64,000 nt of DNA from Jidongwangia harbinensis (GTDB lineage: Bacteria > Actinomycetota > Actinomycetes > Mycobacteriales > Micromonosporaceae). Under the pieces are notes generated by a model. The model did not search any database, was not told the origin of the DNA, and was given only the letters and a program-made list of their open reading frames with translations. The stretch is taken from positions 62,001 to 126,000 of the forward strand of contig NZ_JAIWNC010000028.1 of assembly GCF_020216025.1 (NCBI RefSeq), given 5' to 3'. Within the stretch, counting starts at the first letter, position 1; the number at the start of each line of letters is the position of its first letter. Of this stretch, positions 16,382-24,556 are shown in pieces. A program made the position numbers and the translations under genes.

Positions 16382-17278
16382 TCACTCGCGAACGAAGACG
16401 CCTTTGCCGTTCTCATATACACAGGCGATCTTGCACGCGTGCAGCAGGTCGACGAGGTCGTCGGCGGGGCGTTCCGGTAGAAGCACCGCAAGGCTTGCCG
16501 TCTTGGACGGGAGGTGGCGTTGGTAGTCGTACAACTGCCCAATCGCGAGCCGGACGGCGTTGCGGGTAGCGGTCCCCTTCGCTTCGTATAGCTCACCGGC
16601 AGTGACGTCAAACAGGTCCGTGAGCAGAGGTCGCAACGTACCGGGCGGTCGAAGCCGGCCACGCTTGACGACATGGCCAAGGCTGGCGAGATGCGTGCGG
16701 TAGCGCTCGGACAATTCCGCTTCCCGGCGTTCGGCGGTGCCACCTTGGGTCGGATCACGTTCGAACGATGCGGCTTCTACCTTCTCGACCGGCACCAGCG
16801 CACTGGCGCCCGCGGAGACGTCGGCCGCGTGTTCAACCTGCCCCGTTGAGTCGGTGAGGGCCGCTCCCACCGCGCGAAGACGGAACACGACCGCAGACCG
16901 CATCTCCTGGTTGCGGTCCACGCCGTCCTCGCGCACGTACGGCAGATCAGGGTCGACTTCGAACTCACCGATGTAGGTATGCAGCTTGCCGCCCTTGCCG
17001 GGATCGCTGTGGAAGACGAATAGGTGCAGGCTCCGACCCTGTTCGCGATGGCGCAAGACGGAGCCGTTAAGCCCGGTGATGAGTTGATCACCGTAGTTAC
17101 CGGTGCCGGTGTAGAGGAAGACCGGCTCATCGTTCTCGTCTGTGGCTGGGCCATCCCAGTGGTAGCCGTACCGAGCTGCTTCAGCAGGATCGGAGTAGAT
17201 AAACACATTCGGTGTCGTGTCAGACGGGGATGATCCCGCCCTGGATACCACCGCCGAACGCCTGTTTGACCTGCTCAC
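16382..17278 (-). CDS. Putative modification-dependent endonuclease (SRA-like + PD-(D/E)XK)
   Basis: 298 residues from a GTG at 17278 (AGGA five bases upstream). Residues ~24-137 match the N-terminal SRA-like module seen in ScoMcrA-type proteins: NVFIYSDPAEAARYGYHWDG, LYTGTGNYGDQ, LRHREQGRSLHLF, YIGEFEVDPDLPYV and VVFRLRAVG. Such modules read modified DNA bases. The C-terminal third has a PD-(D/E)XK-type signature: Asp in LLTDLFDV (221/224), then Glu232-Ala-Lys234 in LYEAKG, and Gln248 in AIGQLYDYQ. The combination fits a type IV restriction enzyme, cutting DNA with foreign modification. It is a single gene and the modification recognised is unknown. Confidence 0.65.
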   Translation of the reverse strand: MSRSNRRSAVVSRAGSSPSDTTPNVFIYSDPAEAARYGYHWDGPATDENDEPVFLYTGTGNYGDQLITGLNGSVLRHREQGRSLHLFVFHSDPGKGGKLHTYIGEFEVDPDLPYVREDGVDRNQEMRSAVVFRLRAVGAALTDSTGQVEHAADVSAGASALVPVEKVEAASFERDPTQGGTAERREAELSERYRTHLASLGHVVKRGRLRPPGTLRPLLTDLFDVTAGELYEAKGTATRNAVRLAIGQLYDYQRHLPSKTASLAVLLPERPADDLVDLLHACKIACVYENGKGVFVRE

Positions 17279-17589
17279 GAGTCCTGATATCGCCCGGCGT
17301 CAAACCGATACTTGCCATAGCCAGACCTTACGAGGCCGGTACGACAGTTCTGCAACCACAAGACCACCCCCGTCCAGCCTTACCCGCGCGCAAGGTGCAC
17401 CGGCAATGGCCCCTACAGCTCGGCGTTGCTCACCCAGCAACCGAGGGCTTAACGAACCTAGATAACGTTCGCGTTCTCCACCTCGACCGACCCCTGATCT
17501 ACTGTCTGCACCGCAGGAAGGCTGCCTCTGCGCGCAGCACCGCGCTCACCTGCCGGGCCATTTCCCGCGCACGTGTCGGATCACGTCCC
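17279..17589. other. Intergenic, no gene seen
   Basis: Between the putative endonuclease and the relics from 17590 onwards. Neither strand shows a frame with credible coding pattern. Confidence 0.5.
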
Positions 17590-17741
17590 ACTCACTCGTA
17601 AGTCCTCAGCGTCACCGCGCTGGCCGACTCCGCGCCTTCGCGCACTTCGCCGCGATGATCGACGGTCTCGGCGACGGCTACGACGTCGATCTCGACGCGC
17701 TGTTCGAGGCCGACCCGAGCGGTCGGGACGACGACGTCTGA
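17590..17741 (+). pseudogene. C-terminal gene fragment
   Basis: A plus-strand frame reads RAFAHFAAMIDGLGDG followed by an acidic tail (VDLDALFEADPSGRDDD) and a stop at 17739. Codon use fits the genome, but there is no start and the upstream codons are not protein-like. It looks like the end of a lost gene; family unknown. Confidence 0.3.
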
Positions 17742-17784
17742 CCGTTCCCTCCACCGAGTAGTGGTCTGGGATCGCCTGAACGCT

Positions 17785-18292
17785 CTACCGAGCACTCCCG
17801 TCACGCAGGAGAGTCCGAGGTGCAAATGTCAGTAGGAACCGGCCATCCGGGATCTGGACCGTGCAGAACGCCGTACGCATCAACCTGGTCCGCTGCAGGC
17901 CGCTATCGGTGATGACCAGGTGCCCGCCCGGCCGCAGCGCCCGGGCCATCGATGCCAGCATCGCCCACGTGACCGCGAGCGGGCACTGATGGAGCTCGAG
18001 GCTCGAAACGACGGTGTCCACCGAAGCCGGGCCCAGCAGCTCAGCCACCGCTTCACCCCGGCCGGTCACCCACGCCCGCTCGAGCTGAGGTTCTGGGGCC
18101 GGGCCAGCGCCAGCACTTCGGCATCGGGGTCGAAACCGACGATCCGGGCCAGCGGCTTACCGCGGGCCGGCAGCAACGCCAGTGATCCGGTGCCGCAGCC
18201 CACGTCGGCGATCACGTCGCGGGACGTGGCGCGACGTGGTCATAGAAGCGGGTCGGAGCCGAACGGCCCAGGGCCGGAGTGAACGATCTCAT
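17785..18292 (-). pseudogene. SAM-dependent methyltransferase, frameshifted and truncated
   Basis: Starts at the ATG at 18292 (MRSFTPALGRSAPTRFYDH). After a frameshift near 18235 the SAM-binding motif I appears (VIADVGCGTGSLALL, then IVGFDPDAEVLALA). After a second shift near 18085 the rest follows (VTGRGEAVAELLG, then SSLELHQCPLAV, LRPGGHLVITDSGLQRT). The C-terminal end of a class I methyltransferase is missing. With at least two frame breaks it is a relic. Confidence 0.75.
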
Positions 18293-18532
18293 GCCCGAGT
18301 CTCGCCCGCAGATCCTTCCCGGTCTTGAACAAAGCGCTCGCGCCGATCTGCTCGGCGGGCGCCTGCACGCTGGCGCAGCCCCCGTCGATCGGGCTGGTGT
18401 CGAACCACCCGGCCAGGCATCAGCGTCGCAACGTAGTCGACGTGGCCTTGCTTGCCCGCGTGGTCCCGTCGGTGGTGCTCGGGTCGGCGTGCCCGTAACC
18501 GGCCCGCATCATGCGGTGGGGGCGGCGGGACG

Positions 18533-19390
18533 TCAGGTGGCGAGTCCACCGTCGCCCAGCAGCTTCTGCGCCAACGCGGAGGGTTTCCGGACCTCGTCGG
18601 CCGCCGGGGGCACCTGCGCCCGCACGCCGCCGTAGTCATTTGCCTCGATGGTCCACGGCTCGGCCGAGCCGGGCACCATCACGTTCACCGTGTGGATACG
18701 GTCGTGGGAGTCGAGGGTGGCGCGGAACGGCATCGCGTGCACGGCACCGGACAGCGGGTACCGGCGTGCCATTGCACCGATCATCGTCGGGTCCTCCGCC
18801 AGGCCGGTGGCGTCGAGGGTGCCGTGGACGATCACTGGGCTGCCCTGGGCGGTACGGACGCGGCTGAGGAGACGTTTCATCCCGACCGCGTCGGGGTCCG
18901 TGAAGTTAGGCCCGGTCGTGGGTGTGGACGCGACGACCACCGGCGGCCGCCAGTACTTGCCGCTGGCGAAGTCGTGCACCTCCCGGACCGCCGCGGCCTG
19001 CTTCTTCCGGGTGGGGCCGAGGGCTTCCTCCAGCTCCTCCAACCTCCCGAGCAGGTCGTCCCACTTGCCGCCCTGGAGTTCCGTCTTGAGGTATCGCTTG
19101 CCGCCGACGATCCGAGCCCGGTGCCAGGCCCGGGCGTCCTTCGTCGTCTCGAGCGAGGTGAGGTCCGCAGTGCCGCTCGGCGCGTGCAGCAGGCCCCTCG
19201 TAATCACGTCCTTCGCGTTCACGACGAACCGGTACGAGCCGGTGTCGATGCCGCTCGTCGACGCGGCGAGCGCGGCCATGGCGTCGAAGGGTTTCGTGAC
19301 GGCGGGTGCGGGACTGCTGGGCTCCGAGCACGCGGCGAGCGGAAGAATCTGCAGGAGCACCACGAAGATCAGCAACCGGCGGAGAATCAC
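18533..19390 (-). CDS. Lipoprotein of unknown function
   Basis: 285 residues with a lipoprotein signal: a basic start, hydrophobic core and lipobox Leu18-Ala-Ala-Cys21, so it should be anchored on the outer face of the membrane. The mature part has strand-rich patterns (GSYRFVVNAKDVITRG, KRYLKTELQGGKWDDL) similar in style to LppX/LprG-like lipid-carrying or propeptide-type actinobacterial lipoproteins, but no family motif is certain. It is monocistronic, with relics on both sides. Confidence 0.72.
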   Translation of the reverse strand: MILRRLLIFVVLLQILPLAACSEPSSPAPAVTKPFDAMAALAASTSGIDTGSYRFVVNAKDVITRGLLHAPSGTADLTSLETTKDARAWHRARIVGGKRYLKTELQGGKWDDLLGRLEELEEALGPTRKKQAAAVREVHDFASGKYWRPPVVVASTPTTGPNFTDPDAVGMKRLLSRVRTAQGSPVIVHGTLDATGLAEDPTMIGAMARRYPLSGAVHAMPFRATLDSHDRIHTVNVMVPGSAEPWTIEANDYGGVRAQVPPAADEVRKPSALAQKLLGDGGLAT

Positions 19391-19714
19391 CGGCGCATCG
19401 TAGACGAACCCGCGGGCCCTGGATCGTGCCGGTGGGCGTCCCGGTCAATGACGGACCCGGTCCGGGCGTGCGGGTCAGAAGGTGGTGTGGACGTGGGCGG
19501 CCACGCCGGTGGAGCGGCCCCTGCGCGTCGATGACCCGACCAGGGTGAACGCCGCCGCGCGGCCGGTAGAGCCGGCGGTCCTGACCGTCGCCCAGGGCGA
19601 GGCGCAGGAGACCTCGCCGCCCGGTTCGAGACGCGCCGCTCCACACTGGTCAGGCCGTACGTCAGAAAGCAGATGAGTGCCCGCAGTTCCCCAAGTTCAA
19701 TGGCCTGGCCTGTC
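19391..19714. other. Intergenic, no gene seen
   Basis: GC-rich stretch upstream of the lipoprotein gene. A short minus-strand frame ending in HVHTTF near 19478 looks weakly coding but has no start. No gene can be supported. Confidence 0.4.
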
Positions 19715-19977
19715 GTTGATCACGGTGGACAACCGAGCCGAAGCCATGGCCCGCTCGATCACCGACCCGGACCGGCAGGCGCAGGCGCTGTGTGCGGCAA
19801 CTAGGGCGAGTGGCGCCGCCGGCGATCCCGACGGGGCCGAGACGGTGACCCCGCTCGATCACCGACCAGTACCAGCAGGCATGGGCGCTGTCCGCGGTAG
19901 CTAGGGCGATCGGGTCGAGCCTGTTCCGCTCTGTTGCGGTCGCTCTATGGCAACGTCCTCGTCATCTCGACGGTTAG
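19715..19977 (+). pseudogene. Fragment of a repeat protein (ARSITDPDxQAxAL repeats)
   Basis: The frame reads NRAEAMARSITDPDRQAQAL, then GAAGDPDGAE. After a frameshift near 19850 it continues RSITDQYQQAWALSAVARAI and stops at 19975. These are two degenerate copies of the GDPDRAE.LARSITDP.QQA.AL.AVA repeat found in long TPR-like actinobacterial proteins. There is no start, and a frame break separates the repeats, so it is a relic. Confidence 0.6.
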
Positions 19978-20014
19978 TCAAGCTCTTCGATAGCACGTCC
20001 GAACGAGTGCCTTA

Positions 20015-20551
20015 TTATTCCCCTTGATCAGACATTTCGGGGTCGAAGGTACCCATCTGGACGTCGTAGAAGAAAGCTTCCCAATACGTTTCCTCCCCGA
20101 TTCCGAAAGCCGTTTCGTCGATGGTCGAGATCGCCAACCGGACCCGGTCGGCGGCCTCGTCCCAGTCTTCAAAATCAGGGGGCGAATAGAACGGGAACAT
20201 GGTTTGAACAGCTCGGATGCATTCGGAGAAGTGGTCCAGCGTCGCGTTGACGTGTGCTCCTCTGCGACCATCGGGGACGAAGGCGGTTACCACACTTCCA
20301 GTTTCGAGATCCACACACATCCGGATAGGTGCCAGTGCAGGACCGCCGAAGGAGACCAGGTCGCTGCCGCCGCCGATCCGTCGCGCGGTTTCGCCGGCCA
20401 GATACCTCTTGCGGATGAGGTTTCGTGGTACTCCAGGCTGGCGGAGTCGTTCAGCCAGCCACGGTGGTACGTCCGGTTCCGCCGGCACGCTGACGAGTTC
20501 GAAGGACAACCCGCCTCCGGCATTATCAAACTCACTATCTGTCACAGGCAC
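20015..20551 (-). CDS. SUKH-4-type immunity protein
   Basis: 178 residues, the last gene of the toxin operon, beginning 10 bases after the toxin stop. It follows the SUKH-4 pattern: RKRYLAGETARRI, LVSFGGPALAPIRMCVDLET, HVNATLDHFSECIRAVQTMF, then DWDEAADRVRLAISTIDETA and EAFFYDVQMGTF. SUKH proteins bind and neutralise polymorphic toxins encoded directly upstream. Here the partner would be the deaminase-like domain at the end of the preceding gene. Expected in the cytoplasm. Confidence 0.82.
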   Translation of the reverse strand: MPVTDSEFDNAGGGLSFELVSVPAEPDVPPWLAERLRQPGVPRNLIRKRYLAGETARRIGGGSDLVSFGGPALAPIRMCVDLETGSVVTAFVPDGRRGAHVNATLDHFSECIRAVQTMFPFYSPPDFEDWDEAADRVRLAISTIDETAFGIGEETYWEAFFYDVQMGTFDPEMSDQGE

Positions 20552-20560
20552 GGTGAGATC

Positions 20561-23500
20561 CTACCGTAGCAGCATAAGTTGTCGGATCGCCTTCTTGAGG
20601 GCGGCGGTTGTTTCTTTCCTAATTGCGTTTCGCCTCGCAACGTCGGCGTGGTTCCATTCGAAGGACCAAGTCACCTCTACGGGGTATCCGAGCCTCTCGA
20701 TTGCTTTCTGGCAACCGCTCGTGGCGCAGGGAGCGCGCTCCGAATACAGGCGCAGGATGCGAACCCCTTCGGCCATCTGGATCAGATATATCTCGGCGTG
20801 CTCGTCGTTGTCAGACCTTGCCGTAATGATTCTGCCATTGGACAGTTCAGCTGCTGCGTAGTTGCCACCCTTCGCGAGACCGCTTGGGTCGGTGAGGCGT
20901 CGGTGGTGTACGGCCCGGACGAGGTCGTCGGCGGTGTCGAAATAGTCGACCCATCGCCCGATTTCGCACCCGGCCGGGTTGGGTGTCATAGCCGACCGGC
21001 TCATGCCTGTGGCGGCGGTGAGTGCACCGGCAGGGCCGGTGCACGGTCGGTTCACCACGCTGCGGGCGAGGTTGGCGTCGATGGCCTTGCGGGGGACGAT
21101 GACCCGCTCGATGACGGCGGGGATACGGATGCGGTTGAGGGTCCCCTTGAGTAGTCCCATACCAGCCGTGCCGCCGCTGACGCCGCCGGCGGCGGAGCCG
21201 ATGAGGGAGCCTTCGACCCATGCTCCGTAGAGGCCGCCGATGCCCATGCTGACTTCGGCGCCGCCGGCGATGGACAGGGCGGTGGCGCACAGCGCGGCGC
21301 AGGCGGCGCCGAGGGCGAGTAGTTCGACGGCGAGGCCGGTCGCGGCCGACACGGTCAACCAGGCGCTGAAGAGGAGCCCGCCGGCGACGAGGAGGTCCCA
21401 GGACCGGTTCGTCATGAAGTTCGGGTTGAACGTGTCGGCGACGCAGCTGCGGTAGTAGGTGCTGTCAATCTGGGCGAACTTGTTGCAGAACTGCTTGTTC
21501 AGCGTGGCCCGGGCGAGTTTGATGTCCGCGGGGTCGAAGACCTTGCGGCAGTTCTTCAACAGATCCGGGGTGTGCCAGGAGCCCTTGTAGCAGTCGATGA
21601 ACTGCTGATCCAGTGCCTGTCGCCGTTCGGAGGCGATCATGTCGCTGGTGATTTTCTCGGCGGCTCGGTAGGCGGCGCGAGCTTCCGCGGCGTTTCTGCC
21701 GGCGGCCAATGCCGATGCCTGGGCTCGTTTCGCGGCGCTGACGGCCCGGCCGGCGTCGCGTTTGGCCTGTTCGTAAGAGTCGCGGGCGGCGGCGGCGGAC
21801 TGGTTCGCGTCGGCCGCTGCCTTGTTCGCCACGTCGGCGGCCCGCGCCGCGGTACGCGCGGAACTGACAGCCTCGATCGCGGAGTTCTCGGCCTTACGTG
21901 CGGCTTCGTCGGCCTGGTTGGCGTACCGGACGGCGTTCTCCGCGGATCTGACGGCCTTGTCCGCCCACTGTTGGGCCTGCTCGGCCCAGCCGCGTGCGCG
22001 GGCAGCCACGGCCTGGGCCTGCTCGGCGTGTTGGGTGGCGGTCGTCGCCGCGCTGAGCCCGCGGGCGAGCAGCGCGAGCATCTCCTGGTTGTGGACGTCA
22101 GCGTCGGCGTCGTTCTGCGCGGCGGTGTACCAGCCGGTGGTGACGAAGGTGTGCAAAGAGCCGGGGGCGCCGTCCAACGCGTTCTGCGCGGCCGCTTTGA
22201 GTTCCGGGCCACTTTCCGGGTCGGCCAGCATCCGGTTGGCCTTGATCCGGTCGTCGTGGTAAGCCGCATGGAACTGGCCGGTGGACAGGAACGCACGGAG
22301 GTCCTCGTCGGAACCGTCGAGGGCCTCCTGCGCCTGCCGCGCGGTGGCGACGTTGTCCGCCTCCTGCGCCTTGCTGAGAATCCGGACGACCGAGAGGCGG
22401 TCGTCGGTGGACCGCTGGGGATAGTCCTGCTCGCGCAGGAACCGTGCGACCTCGGCATCGGAGGAGTCGAGGGCGGCCTTGGCGGCCAGTTGCATACCCG
22501 GTGTGCCGGTCTGCAGCAGTGTGGTCACGGTGGCCCGATCGTCACGGGCCGCGGCCACGTCGACGCCGACACGGATGAACTCCACAACGTCGTCGTCCGT
22601 GCCGCCGAGCGCGGCGAGGGCCTCCTGCTGAGTGGCGGGGCCGGCGGTCTGGCTGAGAGTGAGCGCCACCTTACGGGCGCTGAGCACGGCCACGGCGGGG
22701 TCCGTTACCGGGTTGCGCACCTCGGCGATGAGCCGGTTGGTCTCGGCGCTGCGTTTCGTGGCTTCCTGCGCGTCCCACTCGGCGCGGGCCTGATAGGCCT
22801 CGTAGGCGGCCAGTTCGGTGCGGGCGGCCTCAGCTCCCTCCTCGGCTGCCACGGCCAGTCGATCGGCCTCGGCGGCACGTGCGACCTCGTACACCTTGTA
22901 GGCGTTGTTGGCGGCGGTCACCGCCTGTTCGGCTGCCTTCGACGCGGCAGCGGCGGCGTCGGTCGAGGCCTGCGCGGCGCGCGTGGCGTCACCAGCGTGG
23001 TCGGCCGCTTGCAGGGCGGCCGCCGCAGCGGCGTTGGCGTCGACCGCCGCGGCTTCCGCAGCGACGCGGGCGTTACCGGCGCCCTGCAACGCCGCCTCCG
23101 CGAATCGCAAGGATGCGGCCGCGGCCCGGTTCGCACGCGCGGCCCGGTTACGGGCTCGGTGCGCCGCTGCCTCAGCCTCGCGTACGTTGGCGCCGGTGGC
23201 CCGGGCCAACGCGAGGGCTTGCTGGGCGGCGTTGACGGCGTTGGCGGAGTCGATGCTCGCGGCGGTCGACGCCCGAGCGGCGTTGATCGCCTCGCGGGCG
23301 GCCTCTTCGGTGCGGCCCACGGCGTAGGCGGCGTCCTGCGACAGTTTCGCGGTGACCCGCGCGTTCTCCGCCAGAGCCCGGGCAGCCGCGCTCTTGTCCT
23401 CGTTGACGGCCGCGTCCGCGGCCGCTTTGTAGGCCCGGTTGGCGGCATTGCGGGTCATCGCGGCGGTAGCCGCCGCTCGCGAGGCCGCCGCCGCGGCCGC

Positions 23501-24556
23501 CCGGGACGCGGCCACGGCCTCGTGCGCGGCGTCAATCGCCTGTGCAGCCGCGTCCGCGGCCTTACTCGCGGCGTCGGCGGCTCGGGCAGCCGCGTCGGCG
23601 GCCTTTTCGGCGTTGCCCTTGGCGGCCTCCATGGCCGCCAGCGCGTCTTGGGCGGCTCCCTTGGAGGCCGCCGCGGACGTCGCCGCCTGAGCCGCCTTCT
23701 CCTTGGCGGTTCGGGTAAACACTGCAGCGTCCGCGCTGGCTCGCTGCGCGACGCTGACCAAGTCGGAAATGGTGGTCGCCTCGTCGTCGCGGGCAGCCGC
23801 GACAGCGTGCTGAGTGTCGAGGAAGTACGTCAGGGCATCGGTGTCGTCCGCGTCGAGTGCCCGCTGCGCCAAGCGCCGGACGTTGGAGTTTTCAGGAGCC
23901 TTGGCCAGGATCTGCACGACCTTGAGCCGCTGATCGGTTTCGAACGGCGTGCGCCATCCCGACGCCAGGAAGGTGTCCAGCGGCCCCGCGGGTTCGACAT
24001 CGACATCGTTAATTCCCTCGATGTCGGCAAGGTCGTCCGGGTCGGGGTCCGGCAGGATGGCGGTGTCCGCGTCGAGCGCCTTCTGCGCCGCCACGCGCAC
24101 AGTCGGGCCACCGGCCGCAAGGAGTTGATTGACCCGCACACGTGCGTCCGTGCGAGTGGCCTCCTGCCACCCCGTCGTGAGGAAACCGCGCACATCGTCG
24201 CTGTCGAGCGCCCTCTGCGCGGCAGACCGCACCGCAGGGCCACCCCTGGCCAGCATGCGGGTCACCGTCAGCCGGTCGTCCACCGCCTGCAGCGTCTCCG
24301 CCCGGTCCAGGAACGCCCGCACGTCGTCGTCGGAGCCGAGCAAGGCCCGTTCGGCGGCCGGGGCAAGCAGCGTTCCCCCGTTCTTCCACATCCGCACGAC
24401 CGCGTCGCGGTCGACCGGTGCGACCGGGTCCGCCGCCTGAGCCGCCGGAGGAACCCAGACCAAGTTGATCGCCACGGCCGCGGCGGCAGCGAGCGCCATA
24501 CCGCGTACCCGGAACACCCTGCGCGCCATCGTCATCCCCCGCATCCCGAACCTCAT
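20561..24556 (-). CDS. Secreted ALF-repeat polymorphic toxin with C-terminal deaminase-like domain
   Basis: 1331 residues. A Sec signal (GMALAAAAAVAINLVWV, cleavage near AQA) is followed by several ~40-residue ALF repeats (ALLGSDDDVRAFL, GGPAVRSAAQRALDSDDV), an Ala-rich coiled coil of ~300 residues, a second ALF block, another coiled coil, a Cys-containing segment and a hydrophobic stretch that may help entry. The last ~120 residues carry a deaminase-type signature: HAE at 1253-1255 and PC-x4-C with Cys1277 and Cys1282. Family knowledge says ALF/coiled-coil stalks present toxins; the deaminase target (DNA, RNA or nucleotide) is unknown. It starts in an ATGA overlap with the LamG gene; ATGs 12, 21 and 27 bases further in are alternatives. 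The immunity gene follows immediately. Confidence 0.82.
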   Translation of the reverse strand: MRFGMRGMTMARRVFRVRGMALAAAAAVAINLVWVPPAAQAADPVAPVDRDAVVRMWKNGGTLLAPAAERALLGSDDDVRAFLDRAETLQAVDDRLTVTRMLARGGPAVRSAAQRALDSDDVRGFLTTGWQEATRTDARVRVNQLLAAGGPTVRVAAQKALDADTAILPDPDPDDLADIEGINDVDVEPAGPLDTFLASGWRTPFETDQRLKVVQILAKAPENSNVRRLAQRALDADDTDALTYFLDTQHAVAAARDDEATTISDLVSVAQRASADAAVFTRTAKEKAAQAATSAAASKGAAQDALAAMEAAKGNAEKAADAAARAADAASKAADAAAQAIDAAHEAVAASRAAAAAASRAAATAAMTRNAANRAYKAAADAAVNEDKSAAARALAENARVTAKLSQDAAYAVGRTEEAAREAINAARASTAASIDSANAVNAAQQALALARATGANVREAEAAAHRARNRAARANRAAAASLRFAEAALQGAGNARVAAEAAAVDANAAAAAALQAADHAGDATRAAQASTDAAAAASKAAEQAVTAANNAYKVYEVARAAEADRLAVAAEEGAEAARTELAAYEAYQARAEWDAQEATKRSAETNRLIAEVRNPVTDPAVAVLSARKVALTLSQTAGPATQQEALAALGGTDDDVVEFIRVGVDVAAARDDRATVTTLLQTGTPGMQLAAKAALDSSDAEVARFLREQDYPQRSTDDRLSVVRILSKAQEADNVATARQAQEALDGSDEDLRAFLSTGQFHAAYHDDRIKANRMLADPESGPELKAAAQNALDGAPGSLHTFVTTGWYTAAQNDADADVHNQEMLALLARGLSAATTATQHAEQAQAVAARARGWAEQAQQWADKAVRSAENAVRYANQADEAARKAENSAIEAVSSARTAARAADVANKAAADANQSAAAARDSYEQAKRDAGRAVSAAKRAQASALAAGRNAAEARAAYRAAEKITSDMIASERRQALDQQFIDCYKGSWHTPDLLKNCRKVFDPADIKLARATLNKQFCNKFAQIDSTYYRSCVADTFNPNFMTNRSWDLLVAGGLLFSAWLTVSAATGLAVELLALGAACAALCATALSIAGGAEVSMGIGGLYGAWVEGSLIGSAAGGVSGGTAGMGLLKGTLNRIRIPAVIERVIVPRKAIDANLARSVVNRPCTGPAGALTAATGMSRSAMTPNPAGCEIGRWVDYFDTADDLVRAVHHRRLTDPSGLAKGGNYAAAELSNGRIITARSDNDEHAEIYLIQMAEGVRILRLYSERAPCATSGCQKAIERLGYPVEVTWSFEWNHADVARRNAIRKETTAALKKAIRQLMLLR

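Noticed and set aside
18289..18639. A 116-residue minus-strand frame upstream of the methyltransferase relic
   Set aside because: Arg/Pro-rich composition typical of an out-of-frame GC-rich translation, and it overlaps the lipoprotein gene.
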